From Plasmodiophora brassicae (taxonomy: Eukaryota; Endomyxa: Phytomyxea; Phytomyxea; Plasmodiophorida), in assembly GCA_036867785.1 (NCBI GenBank), contig CP145417.1:434001-498000 (forward strand): a stretch of 64,000 nucleotides of DNA, in the 5' to 3' direction. Within the stretch, counting starts at the first letter, position 1, and each line of letters starts with the position of its first letter. The notes beneath the pieces are model-generated. The model ran no database searches, was not told the origin of the DNA, and saw nothing but the letters and a program-made list of their open reading frames with translations. Below are positions 53,018-63,481 of the stretch, in pieces. The position numbers were made by a program, and so were the translations under genes.

Positions 53018-54074
53018 TTATAATTCATCGCGTTCAGCAGACAGCTCCGTGATCTGTGCGTCGGTGAGGGACAGCACTCTGAGATTGTCGACAATCCCGT
53101 CGACGTCCTCTTGGTCGCACGCGCAGGGTGTCGCGAAGTGCATCACGTAGACGCATGTGCTCGGTTCTGACACGTCCAGCAGCTCGTTGGTCTGCCCACA
53201 CGAAACGGATACCTGCGACAACGGTTCAGGCGCGGGCCCTGCAGGTGATATACGTTCAAATACACGTACGCGAGTGGATCTCTCAGGCCCGTTCCAGCAC
53301 CGCTGGCCTTGCTCGAAGAGCCAATCCCCGGATTGATCGTCCCACCTTTTGAAGCGCCTGTTCAGGGAATCAACAGTCAGTATGCAATCGTTACGCGTGA
53401 GCGCCACGCCAGCGGTACCCGAGAGACGTGTCACTGCCACCACTGCTTTGGGTCACCGACTTGAACGGGCATAACGTGTACGTGTACTGGTCGACGGACA
53501 GGGTGAAGCATTTATCTTGCAGAACACGAAACGCGTCGTCTTTGCCGAAGTCCATGTTGAGCATCTGCTCAATGGTCTTCCGCTCTTTATCCAGAGCCAG
53601 GAGCGCGTTCTCGGCATCCTGGTGGACCCGCCGGGCTTCATTGGCAGCTAACACGCCACGACATCGAGTCAGGGACCAATGACGACATTAACGCCATCCC
53701 AACATGCCTGCGCGCGCGTTCTTCCGGGTGGGACGAAACGGCTCCCACCCGGAGAAAACGCCCAGTACAGCGTCGCGAAGCCTACCTAGGATAGTCGGCG
53801 ACGTCTCCGTTGCTGGTTCAGGCGCAACGGGCTCGGACTCATCGACATCCTCATCGTAATCCTCGGCGTATTCCTGCTGCTCATCATCACCACGCGAGTC
53901 CTGCTGCTCATCTTCGCCGTGGAACGCGTACTGTTCTGGATAAGGGAACGCTTTGGACGGCGTCGCACCTTCCGCTACTTCCGGAGGTTGATCGTCAGCT
54001 GAAGGCCCAGCCGCATCGTCCGCAGGAACGGTTGCCGGTGATGTCATAGACTCAGATACCTCCGCATCGGCTTC

Positions 54075-54105
<31 letters not shown>

Positions 54106-54761
54106 CTCTCTGCCTCCTCATTCGCCCGTCGTTTCGCTTGCTCCGCCTCGTCGATCTGTCGCTGCCGCTCCTTTTCAGCGGCCTCTTCGACTTCGGCGGC
54201 ATCCTTCTTCGACTTCAAATCATTGACCTCAATCTGCTTCGCGTCGGCCTGCCTCTTCAGCTCCTCAAGGCGGGCAACTTGTGACGCCCGGAGCGCGTGA
54301 CCCTCTTTGACGGCCGCATCACGCTGGCGAAGGCCGACGATCACCGATTTGTACCGCGACTTCAACTCGGCCACCATGGAGGCGCCTCGTTCCGCGCAGG
54401 CCATTGGGCAGGTGACGTGCCCGGCGTATTCATCCGATCCGTCACAGCAATCGCAGACGCCGTCGTTCACGCGCGACGACGGCAACACGCTGGGGACGTA
54501 CCCGACGTTCCGGCAATAGAACTGCCCATCAGAGCACGCCGACGTCCCAGGTTCGTCCAGCGCCGATATCGGGCAATCGCAGTAGTCGTCGTTGATTCGG
54601 GCGCGCGGCACCGTCACGCCGTCCGCCTCGCAGTGCAGCTCGCCCGCCTCGTACCGATGCCGCTCGGACGGTACCGCACCGAACCATGGATCCAGCGGCG
54701 ACCCAGCGACCGCCGCCGCTGCCAGCAGCCCCCAGGCGACGACCCAGTGCGGCAGCGGCAT
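53018..54761 (-). CDS. glucosidase II beta subunit (PRKCSH/GTB1)
   Basis: Lectin subunit that holds glucosidase II in the ER and presents N-glycans for glucose trimming. ATG 54761 gives signal peptide MPLPHWVVAWGLLAAAAVAG (upstream Met 54917 less likely). Next the Cys-rich GIIB-like modules (INDDYCDCPISALDEPGTSA, RVNDGVCDCCDGSDEY), a coiled coil, a poly-Gln and acidic linker, then after splicing DAENALLALDKERKTIEQML and VDQYTYTLCPFKSVTQ, RFKRWDDQSGDW and SVSCG of the mannose-6-phosphate-receptor-homology domain. It ends ERDEL, an ER retrieval signal. At least two introns near 53.4 and 53.67 kb. The catalytic alpha subunit is not in this window. Confidence 0.93.
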
Positions 54762-54924
54762 CACTAACGACCGCGCCGCGCCAATGCGGATCAAGTGTAA
54801 CGCAGCCGGCACCGCAAATATGGGCAGGACCGAGCTGACCCCAGCAGGGGGAGGACGAAGCGCACGCGGCGCCATGGGAAGGAACAAGGCTTTACTGAGT
54901 CGTGCGGCAAACAGCACGGGGACC

Positions 54925-56122
54925 TCAGTAGACGGGGCTCATCTGCAACGGGTTCCGCCGGTACGACGATGCGCCCGGGGCGAACTGCGTCGGCGACATG
55001 CTGCTGGCGCCGAGCAGTGGCAGCTGATGCGTTCCTGGTGGTTGCTGCCGCTGCTGCGGCTGCTGCTGCTGCTGGCGGGAGAACGGCATGTACGGGCGCG
55101 GGTTCCGGAAGTACGCTGAGCGGGCTGCTGGGTAGGTCTGCTGTAGCGCGCCTTGACCCGTGTAGTAGTTCCCCTGCGGTTGTCGGTCGGGGAACAGAGG
55201 CTGTTGTTGGTAGGGCGAGCGGTCGTACGACGCTGGCGCCTGCTGGTATAATGAGCCGTCGCTAGCTGATGGCGCCTGCGCCTGGAAGATTGGTGCCGCC
55301 TGCGATGGCTCAGTGGCGAAGTACGATGGCGCCTGAGTCGTCTGCGTCAGTGCGTCCTGCTGCTGAGGCAGGTCATCGGACGTCTGATCAGAATTATCGG
55401 GAGGTTGACCCTGGGGGTCTTGTTCGCCGGCCGATGGATCACCGCTATCACCTGCTTGACCCTGGTCCTGAGACGGCGCTGAGCTCGCTGGCTGATCGTC
55501 CGGCGCTGATGACGTGTCGAAACCCTGTTGACCGGCAGGACTATCGGATGGACTGGACGTGCTGTTACTGCTCTCTGGCGCCGCCGCTGGGCCGCCTGCC
55601 GGATCCAGAACCTTGGACAGGATCTGGATAACGCCGTAGTCGAAATAGTGATCTCCGTCGACAATGTTCGCGTCATTGACGGCGACGACCGTCAACCCCA
55701 GCACGCTTATGGGATTCGTCGACACTTCGTTGCCATCGTCCATGGTCGGGAACGTCCCGTTCAGGGCGGACATTGCGTGCTTGCCGTGGATGATGTGATA
55801 ACGCATCAGCTTGGCCTAAGGCACAGTGTTAAAGCGCGCCACATGCAACGGCAAGTGCTCTGACCAGGTCCGTTGCGTTCGTCGGCAGAGTTGCATTGGC
55901 GAAGGCTTCGTCGTTCGGTGCCAGGACTGTGTATTCGCCAGGAAGGTACAGATCCGTGAGGACGCCGGAAGCGTTCAACGTCGAGATGAACGATTTGATC
56001 TCGGTGGTCCCCATGGCAACCGTCACGAAGTCATTGCCTTGCGACGACTGGTTACTGTCAGAAGACTGGACTCCTGCTGCCAGCACCAGCAACATCGTCG
56101 TGATCATCGCAACGCACGTCAT
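54925..56122 (-). CDS. secreted fasciclin (FAS1) domain protein
   Basis: Two exons with a short intron near 55811-55850. Signal peptide MTCVAMITTMLLVLAAGVQS; one FAS1 domain: FISTLNASGVLTDLYLPGEY, TVLAPNDEAFANATLP, then MRYHIIHGKHAMSAL and ISVLGLTVVAVNDANIVDGD. The rest is low-complexity Pro/Gln/Ser/Tyr-rich (SSPSDSPAGQQ, PYQQQPLFPD), resembling an extracellular matrix or cell-wall protein. FAS1 domains mediate adhesion. No GPI signal or membrane helix at the C-terminus (ends NPLQMSPVY), so it should be fully secreted. Confidence 0.88.
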
Positions 56123-56267
56123 GTCATCAATGGCGCGACCGGAATGGTTCCGCGTTCCGACCGAACCGCAACGGAACACCTGGCTACATGAGGCCCGACT
56201 GAACACAAATAGCGCCCTCATGGTATTCACGCAAAGGACTATCCTAGTATGTACATATATGGTACCC

Positions 56268-57038
56268 TCAGAACTGGAATTTCGTATGGTGCTGCCTGAA
56301 CTTCAGCTCCTGGTTAGCAATCCAGATGAGGACGGCGCTGAGGCCCGCCGAGAAGAAACACCATGTGCTGGCGAAGGCGGCGCTCCACAATGCAAACGCA
56401 ACGGACAGCGAGACAGCGACCATGACGGCGAACTTGCCGGTGTGGGCGACGCTGGACACGAGCAAGGCGCCGTGGACTGCAACGACATACAACATGAAGG
56501 CGGTGTACCTTGCGACGTCCGGGCCGTCGAACATGAGCCTCGGGAAATGCACATCGTACGCGATGCGCCAGTCAGACAGATACGCCTTGACGGGGTCGCT
56601 TTCGATCAGGGCAGCCGCGCAGTACAAGGCCACGACCGAGCCGATGATGAAGATAGCGACCTGAAGCGCCCGACGCCAGGGCGAGGTCGTCTTGTGGCTG
56701 TCGAGAAACCATGTCCAGCCCCATTGCGGCCTGGGCGACGACGTCTGAGGTCGCGTCAACTCGAGCAGGAGCATGGAGAAGGGGACAAAGAACGGCCAGA
56801 ACGGGAACGCGAAGAACGTGAAACAGCGGATCGCGTCCTGGTTCGCCAGGTTGCTTTGCCATACGAATCCTTCCGCGATCTGCTGTGCGCCGAACCCGAT
56901 TGGAATCGATGCGAATGGCAGGACGGCGAGTTTCTGTCGCAGACTGACAGAAGCGACTAAGGTTTGGAGAACGTTAACCAGGCCCAGGGCGAGGAGGCAC
57001 GCGCCTAAGGTCATGCTCGCCGCCTCTGAGAAGCACAT
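56268..57038 (-). CDS. DUF6629-like multi-pass membrane protein
   Basis: Intronless, 256 residues, about seven hydrophobic segments. It begins MCFSEAASMTLGACLLALGL, the MCFS.AS start typical of DUF6629 proteins, with IPIGFGAQQIAEGFVW as the second conserved block. Function unknown. It shares the minus strand with the fasciclin gene 145 bp downstream. The stop codon is preceded by QHHTKFQF. Confidence 0.75.
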   Translation of the reverse strand: MCFSEAASMTLGACLLALGLVNVLQTLVASVSLRQKLAVLPFASIPIGFGAQQIAEGFVWQSNLANQDAIRCFTFFAFPFWPFFVPFSMLLLELTRPQTSSPRPQWGWTWFLDSHKTTSPWRRALQVAIFIIGSVVALYCAAALIESDPVKAYLSDWRIAYDVHFPRLMFDGPDVARYTAFMLYVVAVHGALLVSSVAHTGKFAVMVAVSLSVAFALWSAAFASTWCFFSAGLSAVLIWIANQELKFRQHHTKFQF

Positions 57039-57109
57039 GGTGTCGAAGAATCCGCCAGCGCTATGCTGCTGAAATGCAGGTTTGATGGTGCACGCCCTGT
57101 TAATAGACT

Positions 57110-58135
57110 AGGCGGACGGCAACGCGTGAGTCATCAACGGTTGCACGCGCTGGCCACAACAGATTAATCGTAGTGATTACAACGATCAGTCGTCGCTGCA
57201 CGCTGTGATGCCGGGACTCAAAGCGCGGTAGCCGTGCATGCATGACGGTTGAGGCACCGGTACAGCCAAACCGGACCAGGCATTCAAGCGCCACTGGACC
57301 CTTTACGACGATGGCTGTTACGCTCGTCACGTGTGGACCAACCGTGGGTCCATGTGGTGCACTTCCTGTATTAGCTCGCTGACGCCTGTGTACGTTCGCG
57401 TGCCATCCACCCCACACGTCCTGTATGTACATTCCCTGAGGACACTCCACAAGGTCGCAACAAGGTCGTAGTCAACGATGGCAAGGCGGTGGTCTCCAAC
57501 TCGATGGCAGGGAGTCGGTCGCCAGGTCTGCACTGCTCATAGATTAACCAGGCAGCACCATTTGCACTAGCTGACGCATGATCAGCAACGTCGTCTTCGA
57601 ACAAACCTCCCAGACGAGCTTCCGCAGACTGTAAGTCATATATGCTTTCGTCAGGGGGCGATCAGACGAACCTATCCTGCTTCTATGTGTCTCGGTGTTC
57701 GCCCTGAAGGGTCGAGGAAACGCATTCATTCAGATATTCGTCTATCGTGCCGCAAACCAACTATAGGATAAGCCCCAGACTTCATCGGCCTGGTCCTCAG
57801 ACGGGCGTAGGTCTGGGCGAGCCTGCCCGCATCCCTGTTAGGTGCTTCATCTCATTGAATTCCACAGGCTGCACAACGTATACCGCGGTGGCTCCTGCAG
57901 GCTGTGGTCACGTACCGAGAACGAATTCACTGCCATGGCACTGTCGTCGGGCGCCATCGACGACTTGTGGCAATCGCCGAGGATAGAGGGGAGCTGCCCC
58001 GGCTCAGTGGCCTAGATGGTCTGCAAGCAGCCGTGGGATCAGGCGTCGACATAGCAGGTCGGCGCCGGAATAAAGTCGTCGGTCAACGCGTCGTGTATAG
58101 TCGTGACAGGTTGACCGACCTTCTCAACGGCACAC
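57110..58135. other. intergenic, no supported gene
   Basis: One kilobase with only short overlapping ORFs (up to 116 codons on the minus strand), no family, tRNA or repeat recognised. Confidence 0.45.
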
Positions 58136-58140
58136 ACGCG

Positions 58141-58643
58141 ATGACGCCCCGAGACCCTCGAGAGACGCGCCCCGAGACGCGCCCCGGGAACCCCGAGACC
58201 CCGGTGAATGCGGTGCTTGACCAATCGACGCTGACGCGCACAATCGCTGCGGCTGTGGCGGAGGTGCTCCAGGCGCAACGCGCTGAGATTGACGCCATGC
58301 TTCGGCAGCAGCGCGAGCAGATCCTATCGGAGGTCGCCGCCCGCCAGCCAGTCGTGACGAAGACAGACGCCGCGATCATCGCGCCAGACGGGCGATCACC
58401 GGCGCCCCCGTCGACATCGTACACCACGCCAATCCGCCTGCTATCCTTCACAAGGTGACGAATCGGTAGACCCGATGTCCTCCTCGACGTGGTTTCGAGG
58501 AGTTCTGTCGGTTCGCCGATGCGGATCCGACGTCACCGGCTCCGCTGTCGAACGCGGCGAAGAATTTGCTGGCGTCGTACAAAACTTCGAAGAGGCCTTC
58601 ACGTGTCAGTCGTGGAGAAGAGCGACATGATCCTTTCAAGTGA
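58141..58643 (+). CDS. hypothetical coiled-coil protein ending in palindrome 1
   Basis: From ATG 58141: a PRDPRETRPETRPGNPETP start, then a helix rich in Ala/Glu/Gln (IAAAVAEVLQAQRAEIDAML, RQQREQILSEV). A later exon in another frame (FCRFADADPTSPAPLSNAAK) reads into the left palindrome arm, where it would end TSKRPSRVSRGEERHDPFK. The joining intron is not certain. The same C-terminal peptide is encoded by the opposite arm for the minus-strand ORF at 58920-59393. Unrecognised family. Confidence 0.35.
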
Positions 58644-58985
58644 TGGCGGGCCGCAGATGGTCATTGCAGCAGGAGGCGATCCTGTTGCAAGGACGCTGAC
58701 AGCATGCGTCCTGCTCCGCGATCGTCATCAAGGTGGCCCTCTTCACTATGGTTCTCTGGTGACGATAGCAGAGACGGACGCGGAGGGTGTCACGACTTCG
58801 TCACCAGAGAGCCATAGTGAAGAGGGCCACCTTGATGACGATCGCGGAGCAGGACGCATGCTGTCAGCGTCCTTGCAACAGGATCGCCTCCTGCTGCAAT
58901 GTCCATCTGCGTCCCACCATCACTTGAAAGGATCATGTCGCTTTTCTCCACGACTGACACGTGATGGCCTCTTCGAAGTTTTGTA
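58578..58985. repeat. palindrome 1: 187-nt inverted repeat with 34-nt spacer
   Basis: Arms 58578-58764 and 58799-58985 are reverse complements of equal length with about six mismatches and no indels (about 97%). The spacer is 58765-58798. Each arm carries the 3' coding end of an ORF directed into the hairpin. Confidence 0.9.
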
Positions 58986-59393
58986 TAACAGACTGATCGT
59001 GAACGACGTCGACGTTCCCGAACTGTTGACTGCGGCCTCTGTTTGTGCGCTCAAGAACTCCCCAAGTGACCGGCTGGAGCTCATGAACAGCTCACGGGCG
59101 ATGAGGCCACCGTCCGTCTTCCAGAACTTCCGGGTTCCACGCATCGGTGACCCGACCAAATCCAAGATCTGGTCGTAGGGGACGCCTAGCGCCTTTAGTT
59201 CATGGTTGATGTCGCATGGCCGCTGGTCGGCGCGGTGGTTCTGACAGTGGCGATTATGGGGTTCCTGGAAGCGCGCAACACAAGCCTTGAAAGCGATTAG
59301 GCAGACAAGGACTCCTAGGATGACGCCGGATGCGACTTTGGTTGTTGTCTTATCGACCATGTTGCGCGCATCCAGGAACCCCAGAATCGCCAT
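58920..59393 (-). CDS. hypothetical protein between palindromes 1 and 2
   Basis: 157-codon minus-strand frame starting in palindrome 2 and ending in palindrome 1. It has one membrane-like segment (SGVILGVLVCLIAFKACVA), then HELKALGVPYDQILDLVGSP, RGTRKFWKTDGGLIARELFM and SLGEFLSAQTEAAVNSSG. The first part lies in inverted-repeat sequence and the start may be an artefact; the middle, outside both repeats, looks like real protein. Unrecognised family. Confidence 0.4.
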   Translation of the reverse strand: MAILGFLDARNMVDKTTTKVASGVILGVLVCLIAFKACVARFQEPHNRHCQNHRADQRPCDINHELKALGVPYDQILDLVGSPMRGTRKFWKTDGGLIARELFMSSSRSLGEFLSAQTEAAVNSSGTSTSFTISLLYKTSKRPSRVSRGEKRHDPFK

Positions 59394-59506
59394 CCGGCGT
59401 CATCCTAGGAGTCCTTGTCTGCCTAATCGCTTTCAAGGCTTGTGTTGCGCGCTTCCAGGAACCCCAGAATCGCCACTGTCAGAACCACCGCGCCGACCAG
59501 CGGCCA
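59217..59506. repeat. palindrome 2: 116-nt inverted repeat with 58-nt spacer
   Basis: Arms 59217-59332 and 59391-59506 match over 116 nt with about one mismatch. The spacer contains GTTGCGCGCATCCAGGAACC, a second direct copy of text in the right arm (GTTGCGCGCTTCCAGGAACC). Both arms encode the same peptide, WPLVGAVVLTVAI(L/M)GFLEARN, in opposite orientation. Confidence 0.9.
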
Positions 59507-59534
59507 GCACACCTGATCATCGGCTGTCATCCTG

Positions 59535-60170
59535 TTGTTATCGGACCATACTGACGTTCGGAAGTACGTGTTCGTAACAGGTTCTCCAGAACCGCAAACG
59601 GCGTGTCGGCAGCGGCAGCAGGTACCGGTCCCCCCTCCCCCCGACGGCTCCATCCTAACCCAACTAGTACAAATTGCGACTGACAGTCTCCAGTGCCGGA
59701 CGTCGTCTGATGTAGAGAAACGTGGCGGGGTTCCTTTACCGCTTGGCCCTTTCGACCATGTCCTTGCGCGCTATGCCATTCAAAGGCCCTGCTCGCCCTG
59801 TCGCCAGTCTGGCTGTTGATTGCGTTCCAGCCGTCGCTGCATCGTGTCCGCGCCCAACTCTGTCCCAACGCGGCGCACGCTTGCGGGGGAGGCCGGCATC
59901 GAAATGATAGCATACAACCGAGCAATTAAAGCCTTGAGCGCGGAAGCGTTGCGTGCGTCGTGGCAGACGTATCGCCAGACCGCACCAGATGAAGGTACGG
60001 GTCCGATATGCGGCCTGTTTCAGTACCTTACAGTCTGAATTCTATCAGGCGGCTTGTTGACAGTTTTGAACAGAAATTTGGCCTCGATTGGTCCCAACCG
60101 TTCCTCAGATGTTCGTCACTATCGGCGGGATCGTGATCGCGACACTTATCGCCAAGAAACCGGCCTTTTA
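59535..60170. other. short ORFs, no supported gene
   Basis: Overlapping frames at 59527-59925 (-), 59535-59819 (+) and 59820-60038 (+) without family or splice support. Confidence 0.35.
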
Positions 60171-60182
60171 GGAAACATCAAG

Positions 60183-60254
60183 TTGTAGACCGGACCGCCC
60201 ACTAGGCCACGAGAGCAGCTGCTTTCGTGGCCTAGTGGGCGGTCCGGTCTACAA
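60183..60254. repeat. palindrome 3: 72-nt perfect-type hairpin
   Basis: 60183-60218 is the reverse complement of 60219-60254 with one mismatch, centred on AGCAG/CTGCT with no spacer. Key text: TAGACCGGACCGCCCACTAG and its complement. Confidence 0.9.
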
Positions 60255-60951
60255 AGTCTAAAACGATAAACTCTGAGAGCTACTGGATCAACAGTTGGAT
60301 TTATTCCTCTTTGATTGTAGATTTGCAGGAATGAAATCGCAGTCATTGGGCATCAACCTCTCCAACCAAACAGATCTTGTTCGTCCGGGACGCCGCTGGC
60401 CGCTGTCGTTTCCAGACCGAACAGTACAGCGCTCTGGCGGAACGGTGGAGATCGATGAGCATTGGGAATCTGAGGCACCGGAGTCTGTGATGGTGGCTAT
60501 GAAGCTAGCGGCTGATGAACATTTACCATTCGCGGAATAACAAGAACCAAGTGCCAGGCCTGGATGAAGAAGACGCCAGGACCGCAGGCCAAGCCGTACA
60601 AGGGCGTGTACGACTCCCTGGAGGTGCTATTGGATTCAGTCTACGTGGCATTCGGCGACACGTGGAGCGAGCGCGTTATCCTCAACAATGAACATCTGGA
60701 GGAGGCCTGCTCATCCACCAGCAACTTGAATATTACACGCTTGAAGTGCGCTCCAACACGGATATGACGATTCGGTTCGCCCACAAACGACGTAAACCCA
60801 GCGACCGGCCAGGATTGCACATGTCCAATACTGCCCAAATGGCATGAGAACAGGTCGCCCGATGTTGTCGACGAACAATATGGCTGATATGGCGTAATAG
60901 CGCAGGACAGCGTCGTAGCGGCGCACGGCACGATGCACATTGGCGGCGATA

Positions 60952-61417
60952 ATAGGAGGCCCTCGCTTGGAATAGGGCGCGACACGTTTGCGTTACATTA
61001 TGCTGGAAGACGCTCGTCCTGACAAGTGCACTGGACACGCGGGAGGACAAGGTCGATGGGTCTTTCTCATCTGTCATGACGCACGATGGAGTCGGCATGC
61101 CAGCTCTAGCTGTACGCGAACTCGCACCGGTCCGAGAGTGGAAAGACTACGAGGGCGCTCGGGCCATTCTTATCGAGGAGGCCCAATTCTTCCCGGACCT
61201 CCTGCAATTCGTCCTACATGCCGTTGAAGTGGACGGCAAGGACATTGTCGTCGTGGGCCTGGACGGCGATCGTGGCCGAAATCGATTCGGCCAGGCCCTG
61301 GACCTCATCCCATACGCTGATGTCGTCACCAAACTTACAGCATTATGCTGTCGGTGCGCCGTAGATTGCTCCCTGTGCGCGCGCTTCGTCCGCCATCTGC
61401 TGTTGTCATCCTGGTAG
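60952..61417 (+). CDS. thymidine kinase-like protein, N-terminus unclear
   Basis: Type II (TK1) thymidine kinase makes dTMP in DNA salvage. Visible motifs: LVLTSALDTREDK (lid before the catalytic region), VMTHDGVGMPALAV, ILIEEAQFFPDLLQF (Walker B-like; DEAQFF in relatives, here EEAQFF), DIVVVGLDGDRGRNRFGQAL, DLIPYADVVTKLTALCCRCA. The usual P-loop G.M.SGK(S/T) is not found in any upstream frame; a distant GTMHIGGDN at about 60925 sits where it should be but lacks the Lys. The C-terminal lasso and zinc cysteines are also not continuous. Probably a decayed or wrongly bounded gene. Confidence 0.6.
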
Positions 61418-61585
61418 CTCCATGTTTGGTGTTGTGGCACGAGACCTCGGCGACCGGCAACAGGAACCGGTCAGCCATAGTGTTGGTACGACGCCGCAGG
61501 CCGCCTCCCTGGCACTGAGAGCACCCATCTATTGCGTCACGGATCACGAGTCCGTGCTATTGCTGCATCCGGTCAACGCGGAACG

Positions 61586-63231
61586 ATGGCTGGCGACTGG
61601 ACGCAGTCGTCGCTGAACGCCATGACTGCCGATGCGCTGCGTGAACTCTGCCGGGACTGCAAGCTGTCGTCGTCCGGTCGAAAATCCGAACTGGTGGCGC
61701 GATTGCTGCAGCACAAGCAGAGCCGAGGCGTCGCCGGAACGATCGCGAGCCGGAAAGGCGTGAGCGAAATCGAAGTAACGATCTGTCGCAGCGCTCGATG
61801 TTGCATCAATGTTTTAGACATTTATCTAGGCTATTCGAAGACCAAGTCTTGAAGAAAAACGTGTGCTTCCACCTGAGGTATTCTGCGAATATGGTCTCAT
61901 GATTCTTGCTCTGAACCAGTCCACAGCAGCGGATATTGCCCACCAGACGTCAGTCTCCTCGACGCCCAGTCCAGACAGTAAATTTGAACGAAACAGTACC
62001 AATGAAAGTCGAAACGAGTAAGGGCTGTTGAGGTGTACTCGAGGGTGCCCGTTTCCAAACGTTCCTGTAGGGAGCGTTCGCCAAGTTTCGTCAGTGCCTG
62101 TTCCAGCTCCTGTACCCGAACCTGTAGAACCAGCTGCAAGAAGCCCTATTGCTGTCAAGCAAGAACAGGGACCTATTGTCAGCGAAGAGCAGGAACCCAT
62201 TGTCAGCGAAGAGCAGGAACCTGTTTTCCAGGAAAATCAAGACCCTCCTGCACCTGTAGCGGTCAGACAAGAGCTTTCTGTAACGACGTCGGGTCATGTT
62301 GAGGACAGGATGGAAGAGGACCATTTTACAGCGATACCTACCGAAACAGCTCCGTATGTTGACATCATGTTATTTAGCCGTCTGAAAGGATGCTCATCAT
62401 TGCTGGGCAGGCCATCTTGCATATCGGTCGCTTTTGTTTGCCACTCGAATCTCAACCGAAGTATGGAAGCGCATCATGTGTGCCGCCTTGCCGACCCGTT
62501 TGGGAACCAAGGAGCGACTCTGTTTAGCTTCGGAGCCGTTCGTTGCACGCCGATAAATCTGGAAAGCTTTCACTGACAAGTGCACGTAGGGTGGGCGGGT
62601 GAATCTTCCTGTGCCTGTGGCATCCGCAGCCATGTCTTTCGAGTTCGGATCAGCAACATACTTAGACATGTTCAACTACCTTTCCACCTCTGACAACGAA
62701 GAGTTTTACCGCAAGATGGGCGTTCTTGACATGCTCCAACGAAACATGGGTGTGAAGGAAATGCCAGAACGGTATGTTTGGCTACTCAGTATTTGTCTGG
62801 GTCCTACTCAGTTTCCCGTTCAGCTGGCAACTTGAAGGTCGACACTTCGATCTGATTGTCTCGTTTGAGCTACGAATATTCGGTAAGTGAAAATTGTTCG
62901 CAAAGCATTGCCCATGGGCTGACTGCGTATCTATCACCCAGATATCATCCTTGAGGATCTTGATCAGCGCTCCCCGAAGCAGGGCCGCGTGGCCCACATC
63001 ATTAACATCGAGACAGTGGACAACTTCGCCGCGGCCAAGGTTGGCGGTGAGCACGCCTTGAAGCTTCTAGCTATGGTACGCTTTTGAGGCGTCGAAGACT
63101 CCATCGTTCCCGTTCCTAACACCGCGCATCTCTAGGTCCAGCAGTCATCCGATTGGGAGAACGATCTTCCTTCAATCCTCACTGAGCTCGAATCGTCGGC
63201 ATCCATCCAGCACGCGGTCATGTTCTATTAA
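61586..63231 (+). CDS. SAP domain protein fused to SSU72 CTD phosphatase
   Basis: SSU72 removes phosphate from Ser5/Ser7 of the RNA polymerase II C-terminal domain. N-terminal SAP DNA-binding motif: LNAMTADALRELCRDCKLSS, SGRKSELVARLLQHK. An acidic linker with a tandem IVSEEQEP repeat follows. Then SSU72: VAFVCHSNLNRSMEAHH with the CX5R loop (C, then R after five), SFGAGGRVNLPVPVASAAM (spliced), FEFGSATYLDMFNYL, MGVLDMLQRNMGVKEMPERY, HFDLIVSFELRIFD, IINIETVDNFAAAKVGGEHA, ending HAVMFY. Six or more introns. The phosphatase is certain; the link of SAP to it rests on continuous strand, spacing and a coding-like linker, and could be two genes. Confidence 0.82.
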
Positions 63232-63481
63232 AGCTCTAGATTGTATCGCAGCAGCTGTTGGTCTGCTCCAAGTACCGTGAATTCAGCGACAGTTAACAAC
63301 TGCGGCTGTCAGGGCCTGCCAAACCGCCCCGTATCAAAGCAGAAGTGGTGATGCGGTGTGCGCCTTGCTGCAGTGTCCGCCCGCGGTCGTCAGATCGTGA
63401 ATTTGCAAAATCCTTTTGCGGGTGGGTGCCGATCGATTTGGCGCGGGAGACCCCGCGACTTTCCCGACTGGCAGAGCCGCC

